Part shown: in pieces, positions 1-6,733 of the stretch | How the letters are laid out: every line of letters begins with the position of its first letter | Numbering within the stretch: the stretch's first letter is position 1 | NCBI RefSeq assembly: GCF_002224125.1 | Contig: NZ_NCSM01000030.1 | Span: 62,001 to 126,000 of the forward strand | DNA length: 64,000 nt | Source of the DNA: Streptomyces sp. NBS 14/10 | GTDB taxonomy: Bacteria > Actinomycetota > Actinomycetes > Streptomycetales > Streptomycetaceae | Direction of reading: 5' to 3' | Program-made: the position numbers and the translations under genes | Notes under the pieces: generated by a model | What the model was told of the DNA's origin: nothing | The model's database searches: none | What the model saw: the letters and a program-made list of their open reading frames with translations, nothing else

Positions 1-456
1 CTGGGCCACCAGGCCAGCGACGACGACTATCTCGCGGATCTCGCCCAGTCCCAGGCGCAGCTGTCCCCGGCGCGGCCCGAAGCGGCGCCGGACGCCTCGT
101 ACTACGCGGCCACGGCCGGATATCAGCAGCAGGACCCGTACGCGGCGGCCCAGGGCGGCTACCAGCAGCAGGGTTACGTCCAGCAGCAGGACCCGTACGC
201 GGCGGCCCAGGGCGGCTATCAGCAGCAGGACGCGTACGGCTGGCAGCAGCAGCCCCAGGGCTACGACCCGAGCGGCTACGCCCCCGAACAGCAGTCCCCG
301 CAGCAGCTGCAGCAGCCTCAGCAGCAGCTCGAGCACCAGCCGCACCAGCCTCAGCAGCAGCCCCAGCTGCCGGCCGCGGCCCTCGACGAGACCAGCCTGT
401 TCGACACCAGCATGATCGACCTGGACCAGCTGCGTCAGTACGAGCAGGGCCGCTGA
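1..456 (+). CDS. C-terminal Gln-rich tail of a probable cell-division (DivIVA/SepIVA-like) protein, 5' end outside window
   Basis: Open in frame 1 from the window edge to TGA at 454-456, so the N-terminus is missing. The visible 151 residues are low complexity: two near-identical blocks reading QQQDPYAAAQGGYQQQ, then long Gln/Pro/His runs, and an acidic end (SMIDLDQLRQYEQGR). No folded domain is visible. In actinobacteria the gene just upstream of DUF177-rpmF-rnc is usually a coiled-coil cell division initiation protein of the DivIVA/SepIVA family (Rv2927c type), and Streptomyces members have Gln-rich tails. The assignment is therefore by position, not by sequence. The repeats probably form a disordered, possibly assembly-prone tail. 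Confidence 0.6.
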   Translation: MGHQASDDDYLADLAQSQAQLSPARPEAAPDASYYAATAGYQQQDPYAAAQGGYQQQGYVQQQDPYAAAQGGYQQQDAYGWQQQPQGYDPSGYAPEQQSPQQLQQPQQQLEHQPHQPQQQPQLPAAALDETSLFDTSMIDLDQLRQYEQGR

Positions 457-469
457 GCCCGGCCGGACC

Positions 470-478
470 TTATCCACA
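470..478 (+). other. Single DnaA-box match
   Basis: TTATCCACA, identical to the E. coli consensus DnaA box, lies in the gap between the Q-rich gene and the DUF177 gene. One isolated box could be chance or a DnaA-titration/regulatory site. Confidence 0.3.
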
Positions 479-492
479 GCCCCGGGGGCGGA

Positions 493-522
493 TTGGGTCT
501 ATGGCGGCCGGTCCAGTATCCT
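493..522 (+). promoter_or_regulatory. Candidate promoter for DUF177-rpmF-rnc
   Basis: TTGGGT (493-498) and TATCCT (517-522) are separated by 18 bp, close to the HrdB-type consensus, and sit upstream of the DUF177 gene. Judged by eye only. Confidence 0.35.
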
Positions 523-583
523 GGCTGTTCGGTCGCGCGTACGTCCGCGATCTCGGCTGCCCGTTTCGCCGTATCAGCGTCGG

Positions 584-1240
584 GTGGCCTGCCGCAGCCG
601 TAGAAAGCAGGAAGCCCTGAACGCCCGCCTCGACCACCGTGCCCCTCTCGTGTTCGACACACGCGAGCTGGGCCGCCGTCCTGGTGCGCTCAAAAGGCTC
701 TCCCGTTCGGTCCCGGCCCCCAAGGACCTCGGTATCGAGGTCATCGGGGTACGGGAGGGCGCGACCGTGGAGCTCGACCTCCGCCTGGAGTCGGTCATGG
801 AGGGTGTGCTTGTCACAGGCACCGCCCGTGCACCGCTGACAGGGGAGTGCGTAAGGTGTCTGGAGCCGCTGGAGCGGGAGCTCGAAGCGGACTTCCAGGA
901 GATGTACTCCTACCCCGACGCCGACGACCGGAGCCGCCACGCGGACACCGGCGACGACGCCGAGGAGGAGGACACGCTCTTCCTCGAGGGCGACCTGTTC
1001 GACCTCGAACCCGTGCTGCGGGACGCGGTGGTGCTGGCACTGCCGCTGCAGCCGGTGTGCCGGGAGGACTGCCCCGGGCTGTGCGCCGAATGCGGAGCGC
1101 GGCTCGCGGAAGACCCCGACCACCATCACGACGCCGTCGACATCCGTTGGGCGGCATTGCAGGGACTCGCCGAGGCCAACTCGGACGGCGAGAAGGACAA
1201 CGCACCCCGCGGTCGCGGGGATGACTCACAGGAGAAGTAG
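584..1240 (+). CDS. DUF177 (YceD) family protein, rRNA/ribosome-associated
   Basis: A 218-residue reading from GTG 584. The better ribosome-binding site (AGGAAG, 609-614) precedes an in-frame CTG at 617 giving [10 protein letters not shown], so translation may start there and the protein be 207 residues. The core [10 protein letters not shown] and C-terminal [13 protein letters not shown] supply the Cys pairs typical of DUF177, probably a zinc site. The family lies next to rpmF across bacteria and in plants and E. coli is linked to 23S rRNA accumulation. Stop is two bases before the rpmF start, implying one transcript with rpmF and rnc. Identity is confident; exact start is not. Confidence 0.85.
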   Translation: MACRSRRKQEALNARLDHRAPLVFDTRELGRRPGALKRLSRSVPAPKDLGIEVIGVREGATVELDLRLESVMEGVLVTGTARAPLTGECVRCLEPLERELEADFQEMYSYPDADDRSRHADTGDDAEEEDTLFLEGDLFDLEPVLRDAVVLALPLQPVCREDCPGLCAECGARLAEDPDHHHDAVDIRWAALQGLAEANSDGEKDNAPRGRGDDSQEK

Positions 1241-1242
1241 CC

Positions 1243-1416
1243 GTGGCTGTTCCGAAGCGGAAGATGTCGCGCAGCAACACGCGCCACCGCCGGTCGCAGT
1301 GGAAGGCTGCGGTCCCCACCCTGGTGGCGTGCGAGCGCTGCCACGAGCCGAAGCTCCAGCACATCGCGTGCCCGAGCTGCGGCACCTACAACCGCCGCCA
1401 GGTCCTCGAGGTCTGA
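1243..1416 (+). CDS. rpmF: 50S ribosomal protein L32
   Basis: A 57-residue basic protein starting [17 protein letters not shown], the classic L32 N-terminus, with a CERCH...CPSCG zinc-ribbon pair (four Cys). It starts at GTG 1243 with GGAGAAG upstream. It is a structural protein of the large subunit near the peptidyl-transferase exit region. Overlapping frames on both strands are shadows. It sits between DUF177 and rnc, the usual bacterial order. Confidence 0.96.
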   Translation: MAVPKRKMSRSNTRHRRSQWKAAVPTLVACERCHEPKLQHIACPSCGTYNRRQVLEV

Positions 1417-1435
1417 TCGGCGGGTGACAGGCTCT

Positions 1436-2272
1436 ATGTCGGACGCCAACACGACTCCCCGCAAGCGAGCGGGAGAAACGGCCCAGGCGGACACGGCCTC
1501 GTCCCACACGATTCTGGAAGGGCGGCTCGGGTATCAGCTCGAGTCCGCCCTTCTGGTGCGTGCGCTGACCCACCGCTCCTTCGCGTACGAGAACGGCGGG
1601 CTGCCCACCAACGAGCGCTTGGAGTTCCTGGGCGACTCCGTGCTCGGCCTGGTGGTCACCGACACGCTGTACCGCATCCACCCCGACCTGCCCGAAGGCC
1701 AGCTGGCCAAGTTGCGGGCCGCCGTGGTCAACTCGCGTGCGCTGGCCGAGGTGGGGCGCGGCCTCGACCTCGGCGCCTTCATCCGGCTCGGCCGGGGCGA
1801 AGAGGGCACCGGGGGACGGGACAAGGCATCCATCCTCGCCGACACCCTCGAAGCGGTGATCGGCGCCGTCTACCTCGACCAGGGGCTTGACGCCGCCGCG
1901 GAGCTGGTCCACCGGCTCTTCGACCCGCTGATCGACAGGTCCTCGAACCTGGGCGCGGGCCTGGACTGGAAGACCAGCCTCCAGGAGCTGACCGCCACCG
2001 AGGGCCTCGGGGTGCCGGAGTATCTGGTCTCCGAGACCGGACCCGACCACGAGAAGACCTTCACGGCTGCTGCCCGCGTCGGTGGTGTCGCGTACGGCAC
2101 CGGCACCGGCCGCAGCAAGAAGGAAGCCGAGCAGCAGGCGGCGGAGGCCGCCTGGCGCGCGATCCGCGCCGCTGCGGACGAGGCCAAGGCCAAGGCCGAA
2201 GCGGCCACGGCCGAGGGCACCGCCGCGGCCTCGGACGGCGAGGCCGCCGATACGGCCCCGACGGCACACTGA
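1436..2272 (+). CDS. rnc: Ribonuclease III
   Basis: Double-strand-specific endoribonuclease for rRNA processing and mRNA turnover; in Streptomyces (absC) it also controls antibiotic production. The catalytic domain carries the signature [13 protein letters not shown] and the acidic DTLEAVIGA motif. A double-stranded RNA-binding domain follows (about residues 165-240, with [16 protein letters not shown]), then an Ala-rich acidic tail. ATG 1436 gives 278 residues starting MSDANTT; an in-frame GTG at 1424 would add four. A strong hairpin follows the gene. Confidence 0.95.
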   Translation: MSDANTTPRKRAGETAQADTASSHTILEGRLGYQLESALLVRALTHRSFAYENGGLPTNERLEFLGDSVLGLVVTDTLYRIHPDLPEGQLAKLRAAVVNSRALAEVGRGLDLGAFIRLGRGEEGTGGRDKASILADTLEAVIGAVYLDQGLDAAAELVHRLFDPLIDRSSNLGAGLDWKTSLQELTATEGLGVPEYLVSETGPDHEKTFTAAARVGGVAYGTGTGRSKKEAEQQAAEAAWRAIRAAADEAKAKAEAATAEGTAAASDGEAADTAPTAH

Positions 2273-2285
2273 TCAACCCTCCTCA

Positions 2286-2320
2286 CCCTCCCCGCGACCG
2301 AGTCCCGGTCGCGGGGAGGG
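2286..2320 (+). terminator. Strong hairpin between rnc and mutM
   Basis: CCCTCCCCGCGACC (2286-2299) pairs perfectly over 14 bp with GGTCGCGGGGAGGG (2307-2320) around a 7-nt loop. No U-tract follows, as is common in Streptomyces. It probably ends or attenuates rnc transcription before mutM. Confidence 0.7.
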
Positions 2321-2347
2321 CGAGGGCGTCGGCCAAGGAGGCCCCCG

Positions 2348-3283
2348 TTGCCCGAGCTGCCTGAGGTCGAGGTGGTCCGCCGTGGTCTGGAGCGCTGGGT
2401 CAGCGGCCGTACGGTCGCCGAGGTGCAGGTGCTGCACCCGCGCGCGGTGCGCCGCCACCTCGGGGGCGGGGAGGACTTCGCCGCCCGGCTGAAGGGCCGG
2501 CGCGCCGGGGTGGCCCGCCGCCGCGGCAAGTATCTGTGGCTGCCGCTGGAGGACGCCGACGAGTCGGTGCTGGCGCACCTCGGCATGAGCGGCCAGCTGC
2601 TCGTCCAGCCGCACGGTGCCGCGGACGAGAAGCATCTGCGCATCCGGGTGCGGTTCAACGACTCCGTAGGCACCGAGCTGCGCTTCGTCGACCAACGCAC
2701 CTTCGGCGGCCTCTCGCTGCACGAGACGGTGGACGGCGCCGCGGACGGGCTGCCGGCCGCGATCGCGCATATCGCCCGCGACCCGCTGGACCCGGCGTTC
2801 GACGAGGCCGCCTTCCACACCGCGCTGCGCCGCCGCCGCACCACCCTCAAGCGGGCGCTGCTCGACCAGTCGTTGATCAGCGGGGTGGGCAACATCTACG
2901 CCGACGAGGCGCTGTGGCGCGCCCGGCTGCACTACGACCGGCCGACGGCCACCCTCACCCGCCCGCGCAGCGTCGAACTCCTCGACCATGTGCGCGATGT
3001 CATGAACGCCGCGCTGGCGGTCGGCGGCACCAGCTTCGACTCCCTCTACGTCAATGTGAACGGCGAGTCGGGCTACTTCGAGCGCTCCCTGGACGCGTAC
3101 GGCCGGGAGAACGAGCCGTGCCGCCGCTGTGCCACGCCGATGCGCCGCCGCCCGTGGATGAACCGCTCCAGCTACTTCTGCCCGCGCTGTCAGCGTCCGC
3201 CGCGCCCGGCGGCCCCGGCGCTCCCGGCCGCGGTGCCTCGTACGGCGGTGCCCCGTACCGCGGTGCCGCGCTCCTCGTCGTAG
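2348..3283 (+). CDS. mutM: Formamidopyrimidine-DNA glycosylase (Fpg)
   Basis: Base-excision repair enzyme removing 8-oxoguanine. The TTG start gives (M)[13 protein letters not shown]; Pro2 and Glu3 are the catalytic pair. The helix-two-turn-helix region ([16 protein letters not shown]) and C-terminal zinc finger CRRC...CPRC are present. After the zinc finger a roughly 30-residue Pro/Ala tail contains three TAVPR-like repeats and overlaps, tail to tail, the last 94 bp of the HxlR gene on the other strand. TTG is supported by AAGGAGG upstream and by the obligatory Pro2. Confidence 0.95.
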   Translation: MPELPEVEVVRRGLERWVSGRTVAEVQVLHPRAVRRHLGGGEDFAARLKGRRAGVARRRGKYLWLPLEDADESVLAHLGMSGQLLVQPHGAADEKHLRIRVRFNDSVGTELRFVDQRTFGGLSLHETVDGAADGLPAAIAHIARDPLDPAFDEAAFHTALRRRRTTLKRALLDQSLISGVGNIYADEALWRARLHYDRPTATLTRPRSVELLDHVRDVMNAALAVGGTSFDSLYVNVNGESGYFERSLDAYGRENEPCRRCATPMRRRPWMNRSSYFCPRCQRPPRPAAPALPAAVPRTAVPRTAVPRSSS

Positions 3284-3672
3284 CGCGTCTGGGCGGTCAG
3301 CACCTCCGGCATACGCTCCTCGACGAGGCCGATCAGCGCCAGCAGCCGCTCGGCGACGGCGTGGCCCAGCGGGGTCAGCTCGTAGTCCACGCGCGGGGGG
3401 TTGGTCGGCTGCGCCTCGCGGTGCACCAGGCCGTCGCGCTCCAGCGCGTGCAGCGTCTGGGACAGCATCTTCTCGCTGACGCCGTCGACCCGGCGGCGCA
3501 GTTCGTTGAACCGGAAGCTGCCCTCCTTGAGCGCCCCCAGGGTCAGGCCGCCCCACTTGCCGGTGATGTGCTCCAGCGTGCCGCGGGAGGGGCAGGCGCG
3601 GGCGAACACGTTGAAGGCCAGGTCGTCGCTTGCCGTTTCGGTGCTCGTCGGCGTGGCGCAGTCGCTCTCCAT
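3190..3672 (-). CDS. HxlR-family winged-helix transcriptional regulator
   Basis: 160 residues from ATG at 3672 (MESDCATPT). The HxlR core is clear: [19 protein letters not shown], then [30 protein letters not shown], and [10 protein letters not shown]. An N-terminal Cys (CP motif) is where thiol-sensing HxlR members react with electrophiles. It is divergent from a flavodoxin-like gene with a 135-bp shared control region, the usual arrangement of a redox or quinone-responsive HxlR and its target. Its C-terminal repeat (RGTAV) is the antisense of the mutM tail repeat. Confidence 0.88.
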   Translation of the reverse strand: MESDCATPTSTETASDDLAFNVFARACPSRGTLEHITGKWGGLTLGALKEGSFRFNELRRRVDGVSEKMLSQTLHALERDGLVHREAQPTNPPRVDYELTPLGHAVAERLLALIGLVEERMPEVLTAQTRYDEERGTAVRGTAVRGTAAGSAGAAGRGGR

Positions 3673-3718
3673 GTCATGAGCATACTTGAGCGCAGCGCTC
3701 ACCGGCGGGTTGCGCTTT

Positions 3719-3740
3719 CCAAAAGTTAGTGCTTTTCTGG
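3719..3740. promoter_or_regulatory. Candidate operator between hxlR-type gene and flavodoxin gene
   Basis: CCAAAAG (3719-3725) and CTTTTCTGG (3732-3740) form an imperfect inverted repeat in the divergent control region, suited to a dimeric winged-helix repressor. Confidence 0.4.
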
Positions 3741-3745
3741 TCCGG

Positions 3746-3781
3746 ACATTCCACCGTGCACGAAACATTCCACCGTGCACG
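3746..3781. repeat. Tandem 17-bp direct repeat (ACATTCCACCGTGCACG)
   Basis: Two perfect copies, 3746-3762 and 3765-3781, with 19-bp period, immediately upstream of the flavodoxin gene. Spacing near two helical turns makes a regulator-binding pair possible; replication slippage is the alternative. Confidence 0.7.
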
Positions 3782-3807
3782 CACGCCCGACCTCAGGAGC
3801 TCATACC

Positions 3808-4398
3808 GTGACCACCCCCGTCATCGCCGTCGCCTACCACTCCGGCCACGGGCACACCGCCGTCCTCGCCGAGGCCGTCCGCGCCGGAGCGGACGCCGCG
3901 GGCGCCACCGTTCACCTGATCAAGGTCGATGAGATCACCGAGGAGCAGTGGGGTCTGCTCGACGCCGCGGACGCGATCGTCTTCGGCTCGCCCACCTACA
4001 TGGGCACCGCGTCCGGTGCCTTCCACGCCTTCGCCGAGCAGTCCTCCCAGCGCTGGTTCACCCAGGCGTGGAAGGACAAGCTCGCGGCCGGCTTCACCAA
4101 CTCGGGGTCCAAGAGCGGCGACAAGGTGCACACCCTGCAGTTCTTCACCGTGCTCGCAGCCCAGCACGGGATGAACTGGGTGAACCTCGGTCTGCACCCG
4201 GGCTGGAACAGCTCGGCCGCCTCCGAGAACGACCTCAACCGCCTCGGGGTCTTCCTGGGTGCCGCCGCCCAGACGAACGTGGACGAGGGCCCGGAGGCGG
4301 TGCACAAGGCCGACGTGGCCACCGCCGAGCACCTCGGCCGCCGGATCGCCGAGAGCGCGAAGATCGCCATCGCGGGGCGCGCCGCCCTCGCCGCCTGA
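3808..4398 (+). CDS. Flavodoxin/WrbA-like NAD(P)H:quinone oxidoreductase
   Basis: 196 residues from GTG 3808, with CAGGAG 3794-3799 upstream. The N-terminal strand-loop AVAYHSGHGHTAVLAEAV is the FMN-phosphate loop of flavodoxin/WrbA proteins; IVFGSPTYMGTASGAFHAF is the second flavin loop; KLAAGFTNSGSKSGDK is also family-typical. Expected role is two-electron reduction of quinones with FMN as cofactor, in the cytoplasm. Divergence from an HxlR regulator suggests induction by electrophiles or quinones. Substrate unknown. Confidence 0.85.
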   Translation: MTTPVIAVAYHSGHGHTAVLAEAVRAGADAAGATVHLIKVDEITEEQWGLLDAADAIVFGSPTYMGTASGAFHAFAEQSSQRWFTQAWKDKLAAGFTNSGSKSGDKVHTLQFFTVLAAQHGMNWVNLGLHPGWNSSAASENDLNRLGVFLGAAAQTNVDEGPEAVHKADVATAEHLGRRIAESAKIAIAGRAALAA

Positions 4399-4476
4399 CC
4401 CGGTGGGCGAGGGGGTGGACGAGGCGGGGCCGGCGCGAGCCGGTGGCTCGGCGGTGGCCCGGGGATCAGGACCGGC

Positions 4477-5439
4477 TCAGTAGCCGAAGTCCTGCGTCCA
4501 CCAGGGGCCGTCCCCGTCCCCGAAGTTCACACCGACGCCCAGGGTCTGGTAGGTGCAGTTGAGGATGTTGGCGCGGTGGCCGGCGCTGTTCATCCAGGAG
4601 TCCATCACGGCCTGCGCGTCCTGCTGGCCGCGGGCGATGTTCTCCCCGCCCAGGTTCAGGATGCCGACCTGCTCCGCCCGCTCCCAGGGGGTGTCGCCGT
4701 CCGGGTCGAGGTGGTCGAAGAAGCCCCGCAGGGCCATGTCGTCGGTGAAGTCCTGGGCCAGCTGGGACAGTTTCCGGTCCGCGGTCACCGGCTCGCAGCC
4801 GACCTTCGACCGCTCCTGGTTGACCAGCGCCAGGACCTCCTGTGCGGCGGTCTTCTCGGAGTTGCCCGGCGCGTTGGAGTCCTCGGCCTGGCCGGGGGGC
4901 GTGGTGGGCTTCTGGGACGAGGAGGAGCCCTTGCCGCCCGAACCTCCGTTCCCCTTGCCGTTCCCGCGGCCGTTCGCCTTCCCGTTTCCGTTCCCGTTGC
5001 CCTTTCCGTTCCCGTTCGCCTGGCCGGAGTCCGAGGAGCCCGGTTGCTTCGAGGGGGTGGAGGGCGTGGCGGAGGGCTTGCCCGGGGTCTTCGAGGGGGT
5101 GGTGGACGGCGCTTGCGGCCGGTCCTTGCCACGGTCCGCGGGGGTCGTGCCGCGGTCCACCGGCGATGTCGAGGGGGAGCCCTGCGTCTCCAGGGCGGAG
5201 CCCGGCGGGGCGTCGGCGCGGACGCCTCCGGCCGGGTCGTTGCTTCCGCTAAGGGTCGGCCCTCCCGGCAGCAGCCCGGTGGCCATGGCAACCGCGCCTA
5301 CCGCGACGGCGGCGGAAACGCTCAGCAATCCGGTCCGCACCGGTGCCAGATGGCTTCGGCGGGCTCCTCGGTGGCGCCCTGCGCCGGGGGCGGGGGGTGT
5401 CGGCGCGGATCCGAGGGCAGATCGTCGATGGCGGCCCAT
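4477..5439 (-). CDS. Secreted or membrane-anchored CAP/SCP-domain protein
   Basis: 320 residues from ATG 5439. An Arg-rich cytoplasmic head is followed by one hydrophobic segment (about residues 35-60, TGLLSVSAAVAVGAVAMATGLL), a Ser/Thr/Pro linker, and a Gly/Asn/Lys repeat tract (GNGKGNGNGNGKANGRGNG). The C-terminal ~125 residues are a CAP domain: EVLALVNQERSKVGC, FFDHLDPDGDTPWERA, GGENIARG, SWMNSAGHRANILN, and a closing WWTQDFGY. The SCP/CAP fold is extracellular in bacteria; function is unknown, with lipid binding or spore-coat roles proposed for relatives. It is divergent from the acylphosphatase gene. Confidence 0.9.
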   Translation of the reverse strand: MGRHRRSALGSAPTPPAPGAGRHRGARRSHLAPVRTGLLSVSAAVAVGAVAMATGLLPGGPTLSGSNDPAGGVRADAPPGSALETQGSPSTSPVDRGTTPADRGKDRPQAPSTTPSKTPGKPSATPSTPSKQPGSSDSGQANGNGKGNGNGNGKANGRGNGKGNGGSGGKGSSSSQKPTTPPGQAEDSNAPGNSEKTAAQEVLALVNQERSKVGCEPVTADRKLSQLAQDFTDDMALRGFFDHLDPDGDTPWERAEQVGILNLGGENIARGQQDAQAVMDSWMNSAGHRANILNCTYQTLGVGVNFGDGDGPWWTQDFGY

Positions 5440-5574
5440 CTCCTGCCTTCCTTGCAAGATCGGGGTCACATGCGTCACTCGTACGAGTGAGTACTGCGTT
5501 GAGCCGGGACTGTACGCCATCGCGGGGGTGGCTGAGGTGTCCGGGGAGCAAATTGCTCCGCTAGCGTGCCAGCC

Positions 5575-5856
5575 ATGAACGAGAGAGTGCGCCTCACCGC
5601 GTGGGTCCGCGGTCGGGTCCAGGGGGTCGGTTTTCGCTGGTTCACCAGGGCAAACGCGTTGCGCATCGGAGGGCTGGCCGGGTTCGCCTCCAATCTGTCC
5701 GACGGACGGGTGCAGATCGTCGCCGAAGGCGAACGTATGAACTGCGAACAGCTGCTCGACTGGCTGCGGAGTGACGACACGCCCGGCCGCGTCGACGGTG
5801 TGACCGAGATCTGGGACACACCCAAGGGCGGCTACGAGACCTTCGAGATCCGCTGA
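5575..5856 (+). CDS. acyP: Acylphosphatase
   Basis: 93 residues from ATG 5575. It hydrolyses carboxyl-phosphate bonds of small acyl phosphates. The phosphate-binding loop [11 protein letters not shown] contains the catalytic Arg (residue 21), and the catalytic Asn is Asn40 in [13 protein letters not shown] 5566 would add three residues. A TAGCGT hexamer at 5562-5567, only 7 bp before the ATG, and no Shine-Dalgarno suggest a leaderless transcript. Confidence 0.95.
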   Translation: MNERVRLTAWVRGRVQGVGFRWFTRANALRIGGLAGFASNLSDGRVQIVAEGERMNCEQLLDWLRSDDTPGRVDGVTEIWDTPKGGYETFEIR

Positions 5857-5870
5857 GCCACCCCGCCGCA

Positions 5871-5906
5871 CCCGCCCGCCGCGACCCCGCGCCGGGCGGG
5901 CTTTTT
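5871..5906 (+). terminator. Rho-independent terminator of acyP
   Basis: GCCCGCC (5874-5880) pairs with GGCGGGC (5895-5901), followed directly by TTTTT (5902-5906): a canonical intrinsic terminator, one of few here with a U-tract. Confidence 0.85.
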
Positions 5907-6233
5907 ACACCGCGCGTGAGCGGAAAGAGGCTGATGGTTGCCAATGCGGCCGGTCCGTGGAAGGCTGCCGCGTAAGGGATGATCCCTTCGCTTCGACGGC
6001 CTGATCGATGTGGGCTCGGCGCTTCTCGCCGCTCGATATGCCCCCGGCCGCAGGGGTCCCGTCGGCCTGTGATCGTGTTGACCCTCAAACCATTTGGTGA
6101 GACGCTGGAAGCCCCGCGCACCTTAACTGTTTGCCACTCAACACGGTAGTAACGGCAGGCATCGCGGGTGCGAAATCCCTCACAACCCACCACCGCTTCG
6201 GTCGCGGTCACTCAGTGTGGAGGACCATCCATC
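5907..6233. other. 327-bp non-coding gap with a 15-bp perfect palindrome
   Basis: No credible gene. It holds the leader of the small coiled-coil gene. AAGGGAT-G-ATCCCTT (5974-5988) is a perfect palindrome of operator size. TTGACC at about 6077 could be a -35 element, but no convincing -10 was found. Confidence 0.5.
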
Positions 6234-6440
6234 ATGGCAAAGGCGCTTCTCGGTTACGTCGGCGGCTCCGACCCCCGAGTCCTCGCCGAGATGCGACGGC
6301 TTCAGCAGCGCGTCCAGGACCTCGAATCCGAGCTCATTCGGATCCAGGCTGAGAACGACGCTCTGTCCGCCGCCGCTCACCACGGCGACTCGCTGCTCGA
6401 AAGCATCGACGTACCCCAGGCGGAGCCTGCGCTCGCCTGA
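6234..6440 (+). CDS. Conserved small coiled-coil protein of unknown function
   Basis: 68 residues from ATG 6234 (MAKALLGYVGGSDPRVLAEM). GTGGAGGA upstream (6219-6226) supports this start over the upstream GTG at 6168. Residues 15-48 form one predicted coiled coil (LQQRVQDLESELIRIQAEN), followed by an acidic Ala-rich tail. No enzyme motif. A small protein of this kind sits beside smc in other Streptomyces, to my recollection. A partner or adaptor role is inference only. Confidence 0.8.
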   Translation: MAKALLGYVGGSDPRVLAEMRRLQQRVQDLESELIRIQAENDALSAAAHHGDSLLESIDVPQAEPALA

Positions 6441-6490
6441 CCCGGCTTCCGGGCCGGTCGGGCTGCACCGTCAGCCGCTTGAGAATCTGC

Positions 6491-6520
6491 AAGGGACGCC
6501 AACGGCGTCCCTTCGTCGTT
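6491..6520 (+). terminator. Terminator after the small coiled-coil gene
   Basis: AAGGGACGCC (6491-6500) and GGCGTCCCTT (6504-6513) form a perfect 10-bp stem with a 3-nt loop, followed by CGTCGTT. Confidence 0.8.
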
Positions 6521-6733
6521 TCCGCGGCGGCCGGCCGCGCTTCCCTTACCGTCTGATGTGCCCCACCCCCTGAGCGGCGAAACCGAGAAGAAACCGCGAG
6601 AACGCGAAGAACCGAGAAACACTGAGAAACACCGAGAGAAGCTCAGAGAAGCCGAGAGAAGCCAAGGGCGACCTCGTGGCGCCACGGCCGATGGGCGGTG
6701 CCGGGTGAGACACGGGAGGTAGAGTCCAAAGGC

